Of a stretch of 64,000 nt of DNA, positions 20,865 through 30,037 are shown piece after piece. A program made the translations under genes and the position numbers. Below the pieces are notes generated by a model. The model did not search any database and was not told where the DNA came from. It was given only the letters and a program-made list of their open reading frames with translations. Positions within the stretch are counted from its first letter, which is position 1; every line of letters begins with the position of its first letter. Source of the stretch: Bradyrhizobium sp. CCGB12 (GTDB taxonomy: Bacteria > Pseudomonadota > Alphaproteobacteria > Rhizobiales > Xanthobacteraceae); the NCBI RefSeq assembly GCF_024199845.1, contig NZ_JANADO010000001.1:2170001-2234000 (forward strand). The letters run 5' to 3'.

Positions 20865-21305
20865 ATGAGCGTCGAAGAAAGGGGCACACGGATGCTCAAG
20901 GAGTTCCGCGAGTTCGCCATGAAGGGCAACGTCGTCGATCTCGCGGTCGGCGTCATCATCGGCGCGGCCTTCGGCGCCATCGTCACTTCGCTGGTCGGCG
21001 ACGTCATCATGCCGATCATCGGCGCCGCCACCGGCGGGCTCGACTTCTCGAATTATTTCGTCCCCTTGTCGAAGGCGGTCACCGCCACCAACTTAGCGGA
21101 TGCGAAAAAGCAAGGTGCAGTGCTTGCTTACGGTAGCTTTCTCACGCTGACGATCAACTTCATCATCGTCGCCTTCGTGCTGTTCCTGGTGATCCGTGCC
21201 ATGAACACCTTGAAGCGCAAAGAGGAGGCCAAGCCCGCGGAGCCGCCGAAGCCGTCGGCCGAGGTCGAGCTGCTGACCGAGATCCGCGACCTCCTCAAGA
21301 AGTGA
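20865..21305 (+). CDS. mscL: Large-conductance mechanosensitive channel, 146 aa
   Basis: Inner-membrane pentameric channel opened by membrane tension to release solutes on osmotic downshock. The canonical start region [20 protein letters not shown] and TM1 [20 protein letters not shown] are obvious, with TM2 [20 protein letters not shown] and the charged C-terminal bundle [14 protein letters not shown]. The start at 20865 has a GGGGGAG Shine-Dalgarno; a second ATG nine codons later (MLKEFREF) matches the usual family start, so the first nine residues are a possible extension. It lies 28 bases after dapA. Confidence 0.95.
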   Translation: MSVEERGTRMLKEFREFAMKGNVVDLAVGVIIGAAFGAIVTSLVGDVIMPIIGAATGGLDFSNYFVPLSKAVTATNLADAKKQGAVLAYGSFLTLTINFIIVAFVLFLVIRAMNTLKRKEEAKPAEPPKPSAEVELLTEIRDLLKK

Positions 21306-21364
21306 CGCGTGCGCTTCGTCCAAACTGTTAGCTTTGCTGCGCATCTCGATCAGGTTTGACGATC

Positions 21365-21838
21365 ATGGCCGATAAGAACGAACGTCCAATCAAGGTCATG
21401 GCGGAAAATCGCAAGGCCCGCTTCAACTACGCCATCGAGGATACGATCGAGGCGGGCATTGCGCTCACCGGCACCGAGGTCAAGTCGATCCGCAACGGCA
21501 AGAGCACGATCGCGGAATCCTATGCCGATTCCAAGAACGGTGAGATCTGGCTGATCAACGCCACCATTCCCGAATATCTCCAGGGCAATCGCTTCAACCA
21601 CGAGCCCAAGCGTCCGCGAAAGCTGCTGCTGCATCGCCGGCAGATCAACAAGCTGATGGGTGCGGTCGACCGCGAGGGCATGACGCTGATCCCGCTCAAG
21701 CTTTACTTCAACGAGCGCGGTCGGGCGAAGCTGCAGCTGGCGGTTGCAAAGGGCAAGAAGCTGCACGACAAGCGCGAGTCCGAGAAGAAGCGCGACTGGA
21801 GCCGGGAGAAGGGCCGTCTGATGCGGGCGAGGGGATAG
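21365..21838 (+). CDS. smpB: SsrA-binding protein, 157 aa
   Basis: Binds tmRNA and carries it to stalled ribosomes for trans-translation. Clear family blocks: [80 protein letters not shown] and the basic tail [18 protein letters not shown]. The ATG at 21365 ([12 protein letters not shown]) is chosen over one three codons upstream. It lies downstream of dapA-mscL and four bases before the peroxiredoxin gene. Confidence 0.97.
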   Translation: MADKNERPIKVMAENRKARFNYAIEDTIEAGIALTGTEVKSIRNGKSTIAESYADSKNGEIWLINATIPEYLQGNRFNHEPKRPRKLLLHRRQINKLMGAVDREGMTLIPLKLYFNERGRAKLQLAVAKGKKLHDKRESEKKRDWSREKGRLMRARG

Positions 21839-21842
21839 CGGG

Positions 21843-22424
21843 ATGATCCAGAGGAACCTGCTCGAGGTCGATTGGAGCAAGATTCCCGCGCCCGCCGATG
21901 ACGGTGGCGCCGCGCATCTCAAGGGCATGACGTTGCCACCGATCGGCCTGCTCGCGACCGACGACAGGTCAGTCACGCTGTCGGCGCTGCGCGGCCGCAC
22001 CGTCGTGTTCGCCTATCCCCGCACCGGTGAGCCCGGCAAGATCGCGCTGGTCGACGATTGGGACATGATCCCAGGCGCACGCGGTTGCACGCCGCAGACT
22101 TGCGCGTTCCGCGATCTGTTCGCCGAGCTCAAGGCGGCCGGCGCCTCACACGTGTTCGGTCTCTCGACCCAGAGCAACGACTACCAGACCGAGATGGCCT
22201 CGCGGCTGCATCTGCCGTTTCCTGTGCTGTCAGACGAGAAGCTGGCGCTCACGCGCGCCCTGAAGCTGCCGACGATGGAGGTCGCCGGGCTCACGCTGAT
22301 CAAGCGCCTCGCGCTGATCATCGACAATGTTGGGATCACGCATGTGTTCTACCCGGTGTTTCCACCCGACCGGAACGCCGGCGACGTCCTCGACTGGCTG
22401 AAGGCCAATCCCGCCAAGGCCTGA
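21843..22424 (+). CDS. Peroxiredoxin (AhpC/TSA, PrxQ-like), 193 aa
   Basis: Thiol peroxidase reducing peroxides. The thioredoxin fold is seen as VTLSALRGRTVVFAYPRTGE, then the peroxidatic motif PGARGCTPQTCAFRDLFAEL, where Cys in GCTPQTC is followed five residues later by a second Cys as in PrxQ-type two-Cys enzymes. The conserved LPFPVLSDEKLALTRALKLP and FYPVFPPDRNAGDVLDWL follow. It starts four bases after smpB, so is probably co-transcribed. Some homologues are annotated as redoxins of unknown substrate. Confidence 0.85.
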   Translation: MIQRNLLEVDWSKIPAPADDGGAAHLKGMTLPPIGLLATDDRSVTLSALRGRTVVFAYPRTGEPGKIALVDDWDMIPGARGCTPQTCAFRDLFAELKAAGASHVFGLSTQSNDYQTEMASRLHLPFPVLSDEKLALTRALKLPTMEVAGLTLIKRLALIIDNVGITHVFYPVFPPDRNAGDVLDWLKANPAKA

Positions 22425-22433
22425 GTCGGAACC

Positions 22434-23108
22434 CTAGTCGAGGTCGGCCTTCACCTTCGCGAACACGCTCCGGAACATGTCCGCCGTCAGCACGCCGGTG
22501 TTCGTGTTGTAGCGCGAGCAGTGATAGCTGTCGTAGAGCCTGAATGCGCCGGCCTGATGCACCGCCCCATGGCCGAAGGGGGCCTGAGATGCCCTCAGCT
22601 TTAGCGGTTTGAGCACGCTGTCGTGCGCAATCCGCCCCAGCGCGACGATCGCGCGCAGCTTCGGCATCGTCTCGAGATTCGCGACGAGGAACTGGCGGCA
22701 GGTGTTGATCTCGACCGGCAGCGGCTTGTTCTGCGGCGGCACGCAATGCACGGCATTGGCGATGCGGCAGTCCACCAGCTTCAGGCCGTCATCTGGACGC
22801 GCCTGATAGGTGCCCTTGGCAAACCCGTATTCGAGCAGCGTGGCGTAGAGGAGATCGCCGGCATAGTCGCCGGTGAAGGGACGGCCGGTGCGGTTGGCGC
22901 CCTGCATTCCCGGCGCGAGGCCGACGATCAGCAGACGCGCCTTGATGTCACCGAACGGCGCGACCGGCGCATTGTGCCACAATGGCTCGCGCGCGCGGTT
23001 GGCCTCGCGAAAGCCGACCAGGCGCGGACAGAGCGGACAATCGCGGTCGGGGACGAGGGTGAGAGGCTGGTGGCTCGACCGGGCCGCCTCACTCCTCGAA
23101 GTCGTCAT
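22434..23108 (-). CDS. Uracil-DNA glycosylase, family 5 (UdgB) type, 224 aa
   Basis: Base-excision repair glycosylase. Motif A reads GLAPGMQGANRTGRPFTGD, the hallmark of family 5, which lacks the catalytic Asp/Asn of other families. The Fe-S cluster cysteines are suggested by DCPLCPRL at the N-terminus, NAVHCVPP and NTCRQFL. Motif B appears as DSYHCSRYNTNTGVL. It probably removes uracil and hypoxanthine-like deamination products from DNA. Its start overlaps the end of the NYN-domain gene by 20 bases, so the pair is transcribed together. It converges on the peroxiredoxin gene. Confidence 0.88.
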   Translation of the reverse strand: MTTSRSEAARSSHQPLTLVPDRDCPLCPRLVGFREANRAREPLWHNAPVAPFGDIKARLLIVGLAPGMQGANRTGRPFTGDYAGDLLYATLLEYGFAKGTYQARPDDGLKLVDCRIANAVHCVPPQNKPLPVEINTCRQFLVANLETMPKLRAIVALGRIAHDSVLKPLKLRASQAPFGHGAVHQAGAFRLYDSYHCSRYNTNTGVLTADMFRSVFAKVKADLD

Positions 23109-23733
23109 CGCCCCTCGGCGCCATCGTGGTTGCGCGCTGGAGGAATTGCGGGGCGTGGTGGCGTCCCTCGCGCTCGCCGCGGTCGCGCGGGGCGGGGCGT
23201 TCGGACGGGTCGCGGCCGAGCTTGGACTGCAGCTCGACGAGATCGGTGAAGACGTCGGCCTGGCGGCGCAGCTCGTCGGCGATCATCGGCGGCTGGCTGG
23301 CGATGGTGGAGATCACGGTGACCCGTACGCCGCGGCGCTGGACGGCCTCGACGAGCGAGCGGAAATCGCCGTCGCCCGAAAAGAGCACCATCTGGTCGAT
23401 ATGCTCGGCGAGCTCCATGGCGTCTACGGCAAGCTCGATGTCCATGTTGCCCTTGACCTTGCGGCGGCCGGAGGCATCGATGAATTCCTTGGTCGCCTTG
23501 GTGACGACGGTGTAGCCGTTGTAGTCCAGCCAGTCGATCAACGGGCGAATCGAGGAATATTCCTGATCCTCGATGATCGCGGTGTAATAGAAGGCTCGCA
23601 ACAACGTCCCGCGGCTCTGAAACTCCTTCAGCAGGCGCTTGTAATCGATGTCGAAGCCCAGAGTTTTCGCCGTCGCGTAGAGATTGGCCCCGTCGATGAA
23701 GAGCGCGATCTTATTGGTAGGAGAAAGTGACAT
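23089..23733 (-). CDS. NYN domain (LabA/DUF88-type) protein, 214 aa
   Basis: Predicted metal-dependent ribonuclease of the PIN-like NYN fold. Conserved acidic residues are seen in IALFIDGANLYATAK, KGNMDIELAVDAMELAEH and MVLFSGDGDFRSLVEAV. The C-terminal ~40 residues are Arg/Glu-rich and low complexity (RPAPRDRGEREGRHHAPQ), possibly RNA-binding. It starts at ATG 23733; the 3' end overlaps the uracil-DNA glycosylase start. Targets are unknown. Confidence 0.88.
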   Translation of the reverse strand: MSLSPTNKIALFIDGANLYATAKTLGFDIDYKRLLKEFQSRGTLLRAFYYTAIIEDQEYSSIRPLIDWLDYNGYTVVTKATKEFIDASGRRKVKGNMDIELAVDAMELAEHIDQMVLFSGDGDFRSLVEAVQRRGVRVTVISTIASQPPMIADELRRQADVFTDLVELQSKLGRDPSERPAPRDRGEREGRHHAPQFLQRATTMAPRGDDDFEE

Positions 23734-24060
23734 TCAGTTGCTCGCGTAGTGTTCGTGATTGATCGTTTATTGTTGGCGCGGCGGCAGCAAGCCGCGCTCT
23801 TCTAAGGCGCCGTCAAACCCGTCGAAACCGCAAATCCGGAGAAGTCGGGGCAATCAAGGTATAGTTATGGCGGACTCGTATGTACCCGGCGCCGCCCTCG
23901 ATGGCGGCCCGGGACACCACCCATCCCAGCCCCAATGTGGGGGTATCAGAGCCGTTTGGCGAGGCCAAATCACAAATTGGCCTTGCGAAACCGGCCCGGT
24001 CCCTATAACTAGCCCCGATCATCCACATATTTCGTCCCACCCACAGCGGAGCGACAGTCC
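23734..24060. other. Divergent intergenic region between the NYN gene and rpoZ
   Basis: About 330 bases with no convincing gene. It should contain the promoters of both flanking genes; the best candidate for rpoZ is listed separately. A GCCGTTTGGC...GCCAAAT partial dyad lies at about 23951-23969. Confidence 0.4.
23982..24009 (+). promoter_or_regulatory. Candidate sigma-70 promoter of rpoZ
   Basis: CTTGCG (23982-23987) and TATAAC (24004-24009) are separated by 16 bases, close to the alphaproteobacterial -35 CTTGAC and -10 TATAAC style. The -10 lies 51 bases before the rpoZ ATG. Confidence 0.5.
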
Positions 24061-24453
24061 ATGGCTCGCGTCACCGTAGAAGATTGTATCGACAAGGTCG
24101 ACAACCGGTTTGACCTCGTCCTGCTGGCCGCCCACCGTGCCCGCATGATTTCGTCCGGTTCACAACTAACGGTTGACCGCGATAACGACAAGAACCCTGT
24201 TGTGTCTTTGCGCGAAATTGCGGAGACGACCGTTTCGCCGGAGGACCTTCGCGAAGAACTGGTGCACTCGCTCCAGAAGTTCGTCGAGGTCGACGAGCCC
24301 GAGCCCGATACGGTGCCGCTGATCGGTTCCGCCGGCGCGAGCGTCGATGCTGATGACACCGAGGTCGCCGTCGAACGCATGACCGAAGAGGAGCTCCTGA
24401 AGGGTCTCGAAGGCCTCGCGCCGCCCGAGGAGCAGCCCGAGGAGGACGAGTAA
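24061..24453 (+). CDS. rpoZ: DNA-directed RNA polymerase omega subunit, 130 aa
   Basis: Assembly chaperone and ppGpp-site subunit of RNA polymerase. The opening [20 protein letters not shown] and [13 protein letters not shown], followed by VSLREIAE, are diagnostic. The C-terminal half is acidic, ending [10 protein letters not shown], typical of rhizobial omega. A terminator follows 40 bases downstream. The next gene is the bifunctional (p)ppGpp enzyme, a conserved pairing that places the stringent-response alarmone synthase beside one of its target subunits. Confidence 0.97.
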   Translation: MARVTVEDCIDKVDNRFDLVLLAAHRARMISSGSQLTVDRDNDKNPVVSLREIAETTVSPEDLREELVHSLQKFVEVDEPEPDTVPLIGSAGASVDADDTEVAVERMTEEELLKGLEGLAPPEEQPEEDE

Positions 24454-24492
24454 ATCGTCCCGTCGCAATCATCGATTTGTTGTGATCTTATC

Positions 24493-24526
24493 AAGGCCCG
24501 AACCATCGTTCGGGCCTTTGCTTTTG
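24493..24526 (+). terminator. Rho-independent terminator after rpoZ
   Basis: AAGGCCCGAA and TTCGGGCCTT form a 10-bp stem with loop CCATCG, followed by TGCTTTTGTT. It separates rpoZ from the rsh gene. Confidence 0.88.
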
Positions 24527-24660
24527 TTGGCGTTTTCGTGGTTACCATAGCGTCGTCGGTTCGCACCGCGCCCTGTCACCGAATTGATCGGACGCGCCCT
24601 GGATCGGCGTTAAGATGGATGCAGCGGGCCGTCTCCGGGTCCGTTTGAAGGCAGGACGGC

Positions 24661-26946
24661 ATGGTGTATCGGCGCCGGAAACCATTGCAGATGCTGGCCG
24701 CAACCGAATCGGTTGCGGTGGTTCCGACTGCGCCGGTGGCGCGTCCGGCGAAGCCACGCACGCGCATGATGCGTCAGTATGACCTCGTCGAGCGCGTCAG
24801 GTCCTACAATCCCAACACCAACGAAGACCTGCTCAACCGCGCCTATGTCTACGCGATGAAGGCGCACGGCTCGCAGACCCGTGCCTCGGGCGATCCGTAT
24901 TTCTCGCACCCGCTCGAAGTGGCGGCGATTCTCACCGACCTCAAGCTCGACGACGCCACCATCGTGGCTGCGCTGCTGCACGACACCATCGAGGACACCG
25001 AGGCGACGCGGGCCGAAATCGACCAGATCTTCGGCCCCGAGATCGGCGCGCTGGTCGAGGGGCTGACCAAGCTGAAGCGGCTGGAGCTGGTGTCGCGGGA
25101 GGCCAAGCAGGCCGAGAATCTGCGCAAATTGTTGCTGGCCATTGCTGACGATGTCCGTGTGCTTCTGGTCAAGCTCGCCGACCGCCTGCACAACATGCGC
25201 ACGCTGGATTTCGTGCCGACGGAATCGCGCAGGCGCATTGCCGAGGAGACGCTCGACATCTATGCGCCGCTGGCCGGCCGCATGGGCATGCAGGAAATGC
25301 GCGAGGAGCTGGAGGATCTGTCCTTCCGCACCCTCGATCCCGAAGCCTATTCGGTGGTGATGCAGCGGCTCGACGCGCTCGCCGAGCGCAACCGCAACCT
25401 GATTGGCGAGATCGAGGACCAGCTCTCCAACAATCTGCGCCATCGGGGCCTCGGCGCGCGGGTCTATGGCCGTCGCAAGAAGCCATTCTCGATCTGGACC
25501 AAGATGGAGCGCAAGTCGGTCGGCTTCGAGCAATTGTCCGACATTTTCGGCTTTCGCCTCGTCGTCAACGACATCGAGGCCTGCTATCGCGCGCTCGGCA
25601 TCGTCCACACCACCTGGCCGGTCGTGCCGGGGCGCTTCAAGGACTACATCTCGACGCCGAAGCAGAACGACTACCGCTCGATCCACACCACGGTGATCGG
25701 CCCCGGCAACCAGCGCGTCGAGCTTCAGATCCGCACCGAGGCGATGGACCAGATCGCCGAGCGCGGCATCGCCGCGCACGTCTTCTATAAGGAAGGCGTG
25801 GGCTCGCCGACCGAATTCCTCAAGCGCGAGTCCAACGCGTTCGCCTGGTTGCGTCACACCATCGGCATTCTCTCCGAGAGCGCCAACCCGGAGGAGTTCC
25901 TCGAGCACACCAAGCTCGAGCTATTCCACGATCAGGTATTCTGCTTCACCCCGAAGGGCAAGCTGATCGCGCTGCCGCGCCATGCCAACGTGATCGACTT
26001 CGCCTATGCCGTGCATACCGACGTCGGCAACAGCGCGGTCGGCTGCAAGATCAACGGCAAGTTCGCGCCGCTGTCCTCGGAGCTCCAGAACGGCGACGAG
26101 GTCGAAGTGCTGACCTCGGAAGCGCAATCGGCGCCGCCGTCGGCCTGGGAGACGCTCGCGGTCACCGGCAAGGCACGCGCGGCGATCCGGCGCGCCACGC
26201 GCACCGCCGTGCGCGATCAATATGCGGGGCTCGGCCGGCGCATCGTCGAGCGCCTGTTCGAGCGCGCCAAGATCGAATATGCCGACGACAAGCTCAAGGG
26301 CGCGCTGCCGCGGCTTGCGCGCACCTCGATCGACGACGTCATGGCGGCGGTTGGCCGCGGCGAGATCAAGGCCTCCAACGTCGCGCGCGCGATGTACCCC
26401 GACTACAAGGAGGAGCGCGTCGCGCGTTACGGCGTCAAGAAGAGCCTCGCCGCCAAGCTCAAGGAGAAATCGTCGGAGGCGCCGCGCAGCCCGGTCGCGA
26501 TCCCGATCCGCGGCATCAATTCCGACCTGCCGGTGAAGTTCGCGCCGAACGGCGGCGCGGTGCCCGGCGACCGCATCGTCGGCATCGTCACGCCGGGCGA
26601 GGGCATCACGATTTACCCGATCCAGGCGCCGGCCCTGAAGGATTTCGAGGAGGAGCCGGAGCGCTGGCTCGATGTGCGCTGGGACATCGAGGATTCTGCG
26701 CCGCAGCGCTTCCCGGCCCGTATCAAGGTCGAGAACGTCAACGAGCCCGGCGCGCTGGCGCAGATCGCGACCGTGATCGCCGAGCACGACGGCAACATCG
26801 ACAACATCAGCATGCAGCGCCGCTCACCTGATTTCACCGAGACGACGATCGACCTCGAAGTCTACGATCTGAAGCATTTGAGCGCGATCCTGGCCCAGTT
26901 GCGCGCCAAGGCGGTTGTCGCCCGTGTCGAACGTGTCAATGGATAG
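24661..26946 (+). CDS. rsh: Bifunctional (p)ppGpp synthetase/hydrolase (Rsh/SpoT), 761 aa
   Basis: Makes and degrades the stringent-response alarmone. Domains in order: HD hydrolase with His83 in YFSHPLEV and His107-Asp108 in ALLHDTIEDT, synthetase with RLVVNDIEACYRALGIVH and FKDYISTPKQNDYRSIHTTV, TGS with HDQVFCFTPKGKLIALPR, a helical/CC region, and a C-terminal ACT domain (RIKVENVNEPGALAQIATVI). The HD catalytic residues are intact, so hydrolysis should be active. The first ~36 residues precede family similarity; ATG 24661 follows GGCAGGAC, while ATG 24691 or the MMRQYDLV start are alternatives. pdxJ follows 45 bases downstream. Confidence 0.96.
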   Translation: MVYRRRKPLQMLAATESVAVVPTAPVARPAKPRTRMMRQYDLVERVRSYNPNTNEDLLNRAYVYAMKAHGSQTRASGDPYFSHPLEVAAILTDLKLDDATIVAALLHDTIEDTEATRAEIDQIFGPEIGALVEGLTKLKRLELVSREAKQAENLRKLLLAIADDVRVLLVKLADRLHNMRTLDFVPTESRRRIAEETLDIYAPLAGRMGMQEMREELEDLSFRTLDPEAYSVVMQRLDALAERNRNLIGEIEDQLSNNLRHRGLGARVYGRRKKPFSIWTKMERKSVGFEQLSDIFGFRLVVNDIEACYRALGIVHTTWPVVPGRFKDYISTPKQNDYRSIHTTVIGPGNQRVELQIRTEAMDQIAERGIAAHVFYKEGVGSPTEFLKRESNAFAWLRHTIGILSESANPEEFLEHTKLELFHDQVFCFTPKGKLIALPRHANVIDFAYAVHTDVGNSAVGCKINGKFAPLSSELQNGDEVEVLTSEAQSAPPSAWETLAVTGKARAAIRRATRTAVRDQYAGLGRRIVERLFERAKIEYADDKLKGALPRLARTSIDDVMAAVGRGEIKASNVARAMYPDYKEERVARYGVKKSLAAKLKEKSSEAPRSPVAIPIRGINSDLPVKFAPNGGAVPGDRIVGIVTPGEGITIYPIQAPALKDFEEEPERWLDVRWDIEDSAPQRFPARIKVENVNEPGALAQIATVIAEHDGNIDNISMQRRSPDFTETTIDLEVYDLKHLSAILAQLRAKAVVARVERVNG

Positions 26947-26991
26947 ACGCCTCTCGCATGCGTCTGTCCCCCTGATCTTGAGAGCTCTGAA

Positions 26992-27744
26992 ATGCCCGCA
27001 TCCCCGCTTCGCCTCGGCGTCAATGTCGACCATGTCGCGACCCTGCGCAACGCGCGGGGCGGCCGCAATCCCGATCCGGTGCGCGCCGCGTTGCTGGCGA
27101 TCGAGGCCGGGGCCGACGGCATCACCGCGCATCTGCGCGAGGACCGCCGGCACATCCGCGACGAGGACATGGCGCGGCTGAAGGCCGAGATCTCCAAGCC
27201 GCTCAATTTCGAGATGGCGGCGACCGACGACATGATGCGCATCTCGCTCGCCACCAAGCCGCACGCGGTGTGCCTCGTGCCGGAGCGGCGCCAGGAGGTG
27301 ACGACCGAGGGCGGTCTCGACGTCGTCGGCCAGCATAACGCGCTGGCACCCTATATCGCGCGGCTGAACGATGCCGGTATCCGCGTCTCGCTGTTCATCG
27401 CCGCGGACCCCGCGCAGATCGAGATGGCGGCGCAGCTGCGCGCGCCCGTGATCGAGATCCATACGGGGGCCTGGTGCGATGCCGTCGTCGACGGCCACGC
27501 TGAGAAGGCCGAGGCCGAGTGGCGGCGGATCGTGGCGGGGGCAAAGCTGGCCAAGGCTGCCGGGCTGGAGGTCCATGCCGGACACGGGCTCGACTATGCG
27601 ACGGCGGAGACGATCGCGGCCCTGCCTGACATCATGGAGCTCAACATCGGCTACTACATGATCGGCGAGGCGCTGTTCGTGGGGCTGTCCGAGACGGTGC
27701 GCAGCATGCGCGCGGCCATGGACCGCGGCCGGAGCCGGGCATGA
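26992..27744 (+). CDS. pdxJ: Pyridoxine 5'-phosphate synthase, 250 aa
   Basis: Last step of DXP-dependent vitamin B6 synthesis: joins 1-deoxyxylulose 5-phosphate with 3-amino-2-oxopropyl phosphate. A TIM barrel with the signature [19 protein letters not shown] at the N-terminus, [20 protein letters not shown], and [20 protein letters not shown] near the phosphate site. Length is normal. Its stop overlaps the acpS start (ATGA, 27741-27744), so the two are translationally coupled; this pdxJ-acpS-lepB-rnc-era order is conserved in proteobacteria. Confidence 0.97.
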   Translation: MPASPLRLGVNVDHVATLRNARGGRNPDPVRAALLAIEAGADGITAHLREDRRHIRDEDMARLKAEISKPLNFEMAATDDMMRISLATKPHAVCLVPERRQEVTTEGGLDVVGQHNALAPYIARLNDAGIRVSLFIAADPAQIEMAAQLRAPVIEIHTGAWCDAVVDGHAEKAEAEWRRIVAGAKLAKAAGLEVHAGHGLDYATAETIAALPDIMELNIGYYMIGEALFVGLSETVRSMRAAMDRGRSRA

Positions 27745-28160
27745 TCATCGGCATTGGTTCGGACCTGATCGACATCACCCGCGTCGGCAAGGTGATGGAG
27801 CGTCACGGCGAGCGCTTCCTCGACCGCATCTTCACCGCCGCCGAGCGCGCCAAGGCGGAGCGGCGGGCCAAGAACGAGAAGATGGTGGTGGCGACCTACG
27901 CCAAGCGCTTTGCCGCCAAGGAGGCCTGCTCCAAGGCGCTCGGCACCGGGATCCGGCGCGGCGTCTGGTGGCGCGACATGGGGGTGGTCAACCTGCCGGG
28001 AGGGCGGCCGACCATGCAACTGACCGGCGGCGCCCTGGCCCGGCTTCAGGCCCTGACGCCGGAGGGGTTCGAGGCACGGATCGATCTTTCGATCACCGAC
28101 GACTGGCCGCTCGCGCAGGCGTTCGTCATCATTTCCGCCGTCCCCTTGGTCAAGCCCTGA
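27741..28160 (+). CDS. acpS: Holo-[acyl-carrier-protein] synthase, 139 aa
   Basis: Transfers 4'-phosphopantetheine from CoA to Ser of acyl carrier protein. Diagnostic blocks: [20 protein letters not shown] with the Mg-binding Asp, [12 protein letters not shown], and [20 protein letters not shown] with the catalytic Lys/Glu. It overlaps pdxJ by four bases. A 249-base gap separates it from lepB, so lepB may have its own promoter. Confidence 0.97.
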   Translation: MIIGIGSDLIDITRVGKVMERHGERFLDRIFTAAERAKAERRAKNEKMVVATYAKRFAAKEACSKALGTGIRRGVWWRDMGVVNLPGGRPTMQLTGGALARLQALTPEGFEARIDLSITDDWPLAQAFVIISAVPLVKP

Positions 28161-28409
28161 CCGGGGCTGGGGAATCTCATAATTCTTTCGAAATACCAAT
28201 ATCTTATGCAGTTTTGATGCGATCCTTGATTGCGTGGTCTGCGACAACCGTCTAAAAGTCCGCCGATGCAAATCAGGCTGGGTGAATTCGGCTTTACGCC
28301 GGAATTGGCCCTCACTATCAGAATCAGGACAATCTCCTTGGGCTGCGAACCGGTGGGCTGTTCGCGGGAGGAGGGCGCTCTGTGACCGCCGGCCGGAATT
28401 GAGAGAGCA

Positions 28410-29174
28410 ATGAGCGTGACTTCGGGAACGAAAACTGAGAGCGGCGTCGGCGAAACGATCCGGGTCGTGATCCACGCTCTGCTGATCGCATTGGTGATCC
28501 GCACGTTCCTGTTCCAGCCCTTCAACATCCCGTCCGGCTCGATGAAGGCGACGCTGCTGGTCGGCGACTATCTGTTCGTCTCGAAATATTCCTACGGCTA
28601 CAGCCACTATTCGATCCCGTTCTCGCCGCCACTGTTCTCCGGCCGGATCTGGGGCTCGGATCCCAACCGCGGCGACATCGTCGTATTTCGCCTGCCCAAG
28701 GACGATTCCACCGACTACATCAAGCGCGTGATCGGTCTTCCCGGTGACCGCATCCAGATGCGGGACGGTCTGCTCTATATCAACGACACCCCGGTCGAGC
28801 GGCAGCGCATGAGCGAGTTCGTCGGGGAGGATCCGTGCGGCTCCGAAGGCGGCGGCATCTCCCGGGTGAAGCGCTGGAAGGAGACGCTGCCGAACGGCGT
28901 GTCCTATGAGACGCTCGACTGCGCCGACAACGGCTACATGGACAACACCAACGTCTACACCGTGCCATCAGGCCATTTCTTCATGATGGGCGACAATCGC
29001 GACAACTCGACCGACAGCCGCTTCCTCGGCCAGGTCGGCTATGTGCCGCAGGAGAACCTGATCGGCCGCGCCCAGATGATCTTCTTCTCCATCGCCGAAG
29101 GCGAGCATGCCTGGATGTTCTGGCGCTGGCCATGGGCGGTGCGCTGGAATCGTTTCTTCAAAATCGTTCGATGA
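28410..29174 (+). CDS. lepB: Signal peptidase I, 254 aa
   Basis: Inner-membrane serine protease removing Sec/Tat signal peptides. One N-terminal membrane segment (VIHALLIALVIRTFLFQPF) is followed by box B IPSGSMKATLLVGD with nucleophile Ser44, box D DYIKRVIGLPGDRIQMRDG with the general-base Lys105, and box E FFMMGDNRDNSTDSRFLG. A GAGAGAG-type Shine-Dalgarno precedes the ATG. The TGA overlaps the rnc ATG (ATGA), so export processing and RNase III are co-translated. Confidence 0.97.
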   Translation: MSVTSGTKTESGVGETIRVVIHALLIALVIRTFLFQPFNIPSGSMKATLLVGDYLFVSKYSYGYSHYSIPFSPPLFSGRIWGSDPNRGDIVVFRLPKDDSTDYIKRVIGLPGDRIQMRDGLLYINDTPVERQRMSEFVGEDPCGSEGGGISRVKRWKETLPNGVSYETLDCADNGYMDNTNVYTVPSGHFFMMGDNRDNSTDSRFLGQVGYVPQENLIGRAQMIFFSIAEGEHAWMFWRWPWAVRWNRFFKIVR

Positions 29175-30037
29175 AAGACGAAGCCAAGGATATCGCGACC
29201 CAACCGACCGAGGCGCAAGCCGCTCCTGAGGGCGAAGCTGCAACCAAGACGCTTGCGGCCAAGACTCCTGAAACCAAGACTCCTGAAACCAAGACGCCCG
29301 CAAAGAAGAAGCGGGCGCGGAGCAGCAAGGCCAAGGGCACGGATGCGAACGCGGCGCTCGAGGCGCGCATCGGCCACCACTTCACTGACCCGAACCTGCT
29401 GATGCAGGCGATCACGCATGTCTCGGCGCTGAAGTCCGGGCGCAAGCGCGGCGACAGCTATCAGCGGCTGGAGTTCCTCGGCGATCACGTGCTCGGGCTC
29501 GTCGTCTCCGACATGCTCTATCACGCCTTCCCGCACGCCGACGAAGGCGAGCTGTCCAAGCGACTTGCCGAACTCGTGCGCAAGGAAAGCTGCGCCGACG
29601 TCGCCAAGTCGCTCGGTCTGCTCGATGACATCAAGCTCGGCTCGGTCGGCCCCAGCGCCGACGCTCGTCTGCGCAAGAGCGTGCTGGGCGACATCTGCGA
29701 GGCCGTGATCGGCGCGATCTTCCTGGACGGTGGCCATGCGGCGGCAGCCGAGTTCGTCAAGCGCAACTGGACCGAGCGCATGCACAAGCCGCGCCGTCCC
29801 TTGCGCGATCCCAAGACCGTGCTGCAGGAATGGGCTCAGGGGAAGGGGCTGCCGACGCCGGTCTATCGCGAGGTCGAGCGTACCGGCCCGCACCACGATC
29901 CGCAGTTCCGTGTCGCCGTGGACCTGCCGGGACTGGCGCCGGCCGAAGGTATCGGCGGCAGCAAGCGCGCGGCAGAGAAGGTGGCGGCGTCAGTGATGAT
30001 CGAACGCGAAGGCGTTGGCGGCGGCAATGACGGCTGA
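29171..30037 (+). CDS. rnc: Ribonuclease III with N-terminal low-complexity extension, 288 aa
   Basis: Double-strand RNA endonuclease for rRNA and mRNA processing. The catalytic domain shows YQRLEFLGDHVLGLVVSDML, HADEGELSKRLAELVRKES and LGDICEAVIGAIFLDGG with the Mg ligands. The dsRNA-binding domain covers DPKTVLQEWAQGKGLPTPVY to IGGSKRAAEKVAASVMIER. Unusually, about 60 Lys/Ala/Thr-rich residues precede the catalytic domain, with a tandem KTPET repeat and a basic PAKKKRARSSKAKG patch. The start ATG overlaps the lepB stop, so the extension is translated from the expected position. Its 3' end overlaps era by 11 bases. Confidence 0.96.
   Translation: MKDEAKDIATQPTEAQAAPEGEAATKTLAAKTPETKTPETKTPAKKKRARSSKAKGTDANAALEARIGHHFTDPNLLMQAITHVSALKSGRKRGDSYQRLEFLGDHVLGLVVSDMLYHAFPHADEGELSKRLAELVRKESCADVAKSLGLLDDIKLGSVGPSADARLRKSVLGDICEAVIGAIFLDGGHAAAAEFVKRNWTERMHKPRRPLRDPKTVLQEWAQGKGLPTPVYREVERTGPHHDPQFRVAVDLPGLAPAEGIGGSKRAAEKVAASVMIEREGVGGGNDG

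Noticed and set aside
24610..25908. Long minus-strand open frame opposite rsh
   Set aside because: Its product is composed of the typical antisense residues of high-GC coding DNA and lies entirely opposite a well-supported gene; same reasoning for long frames opposite parC, gatA and glyA.
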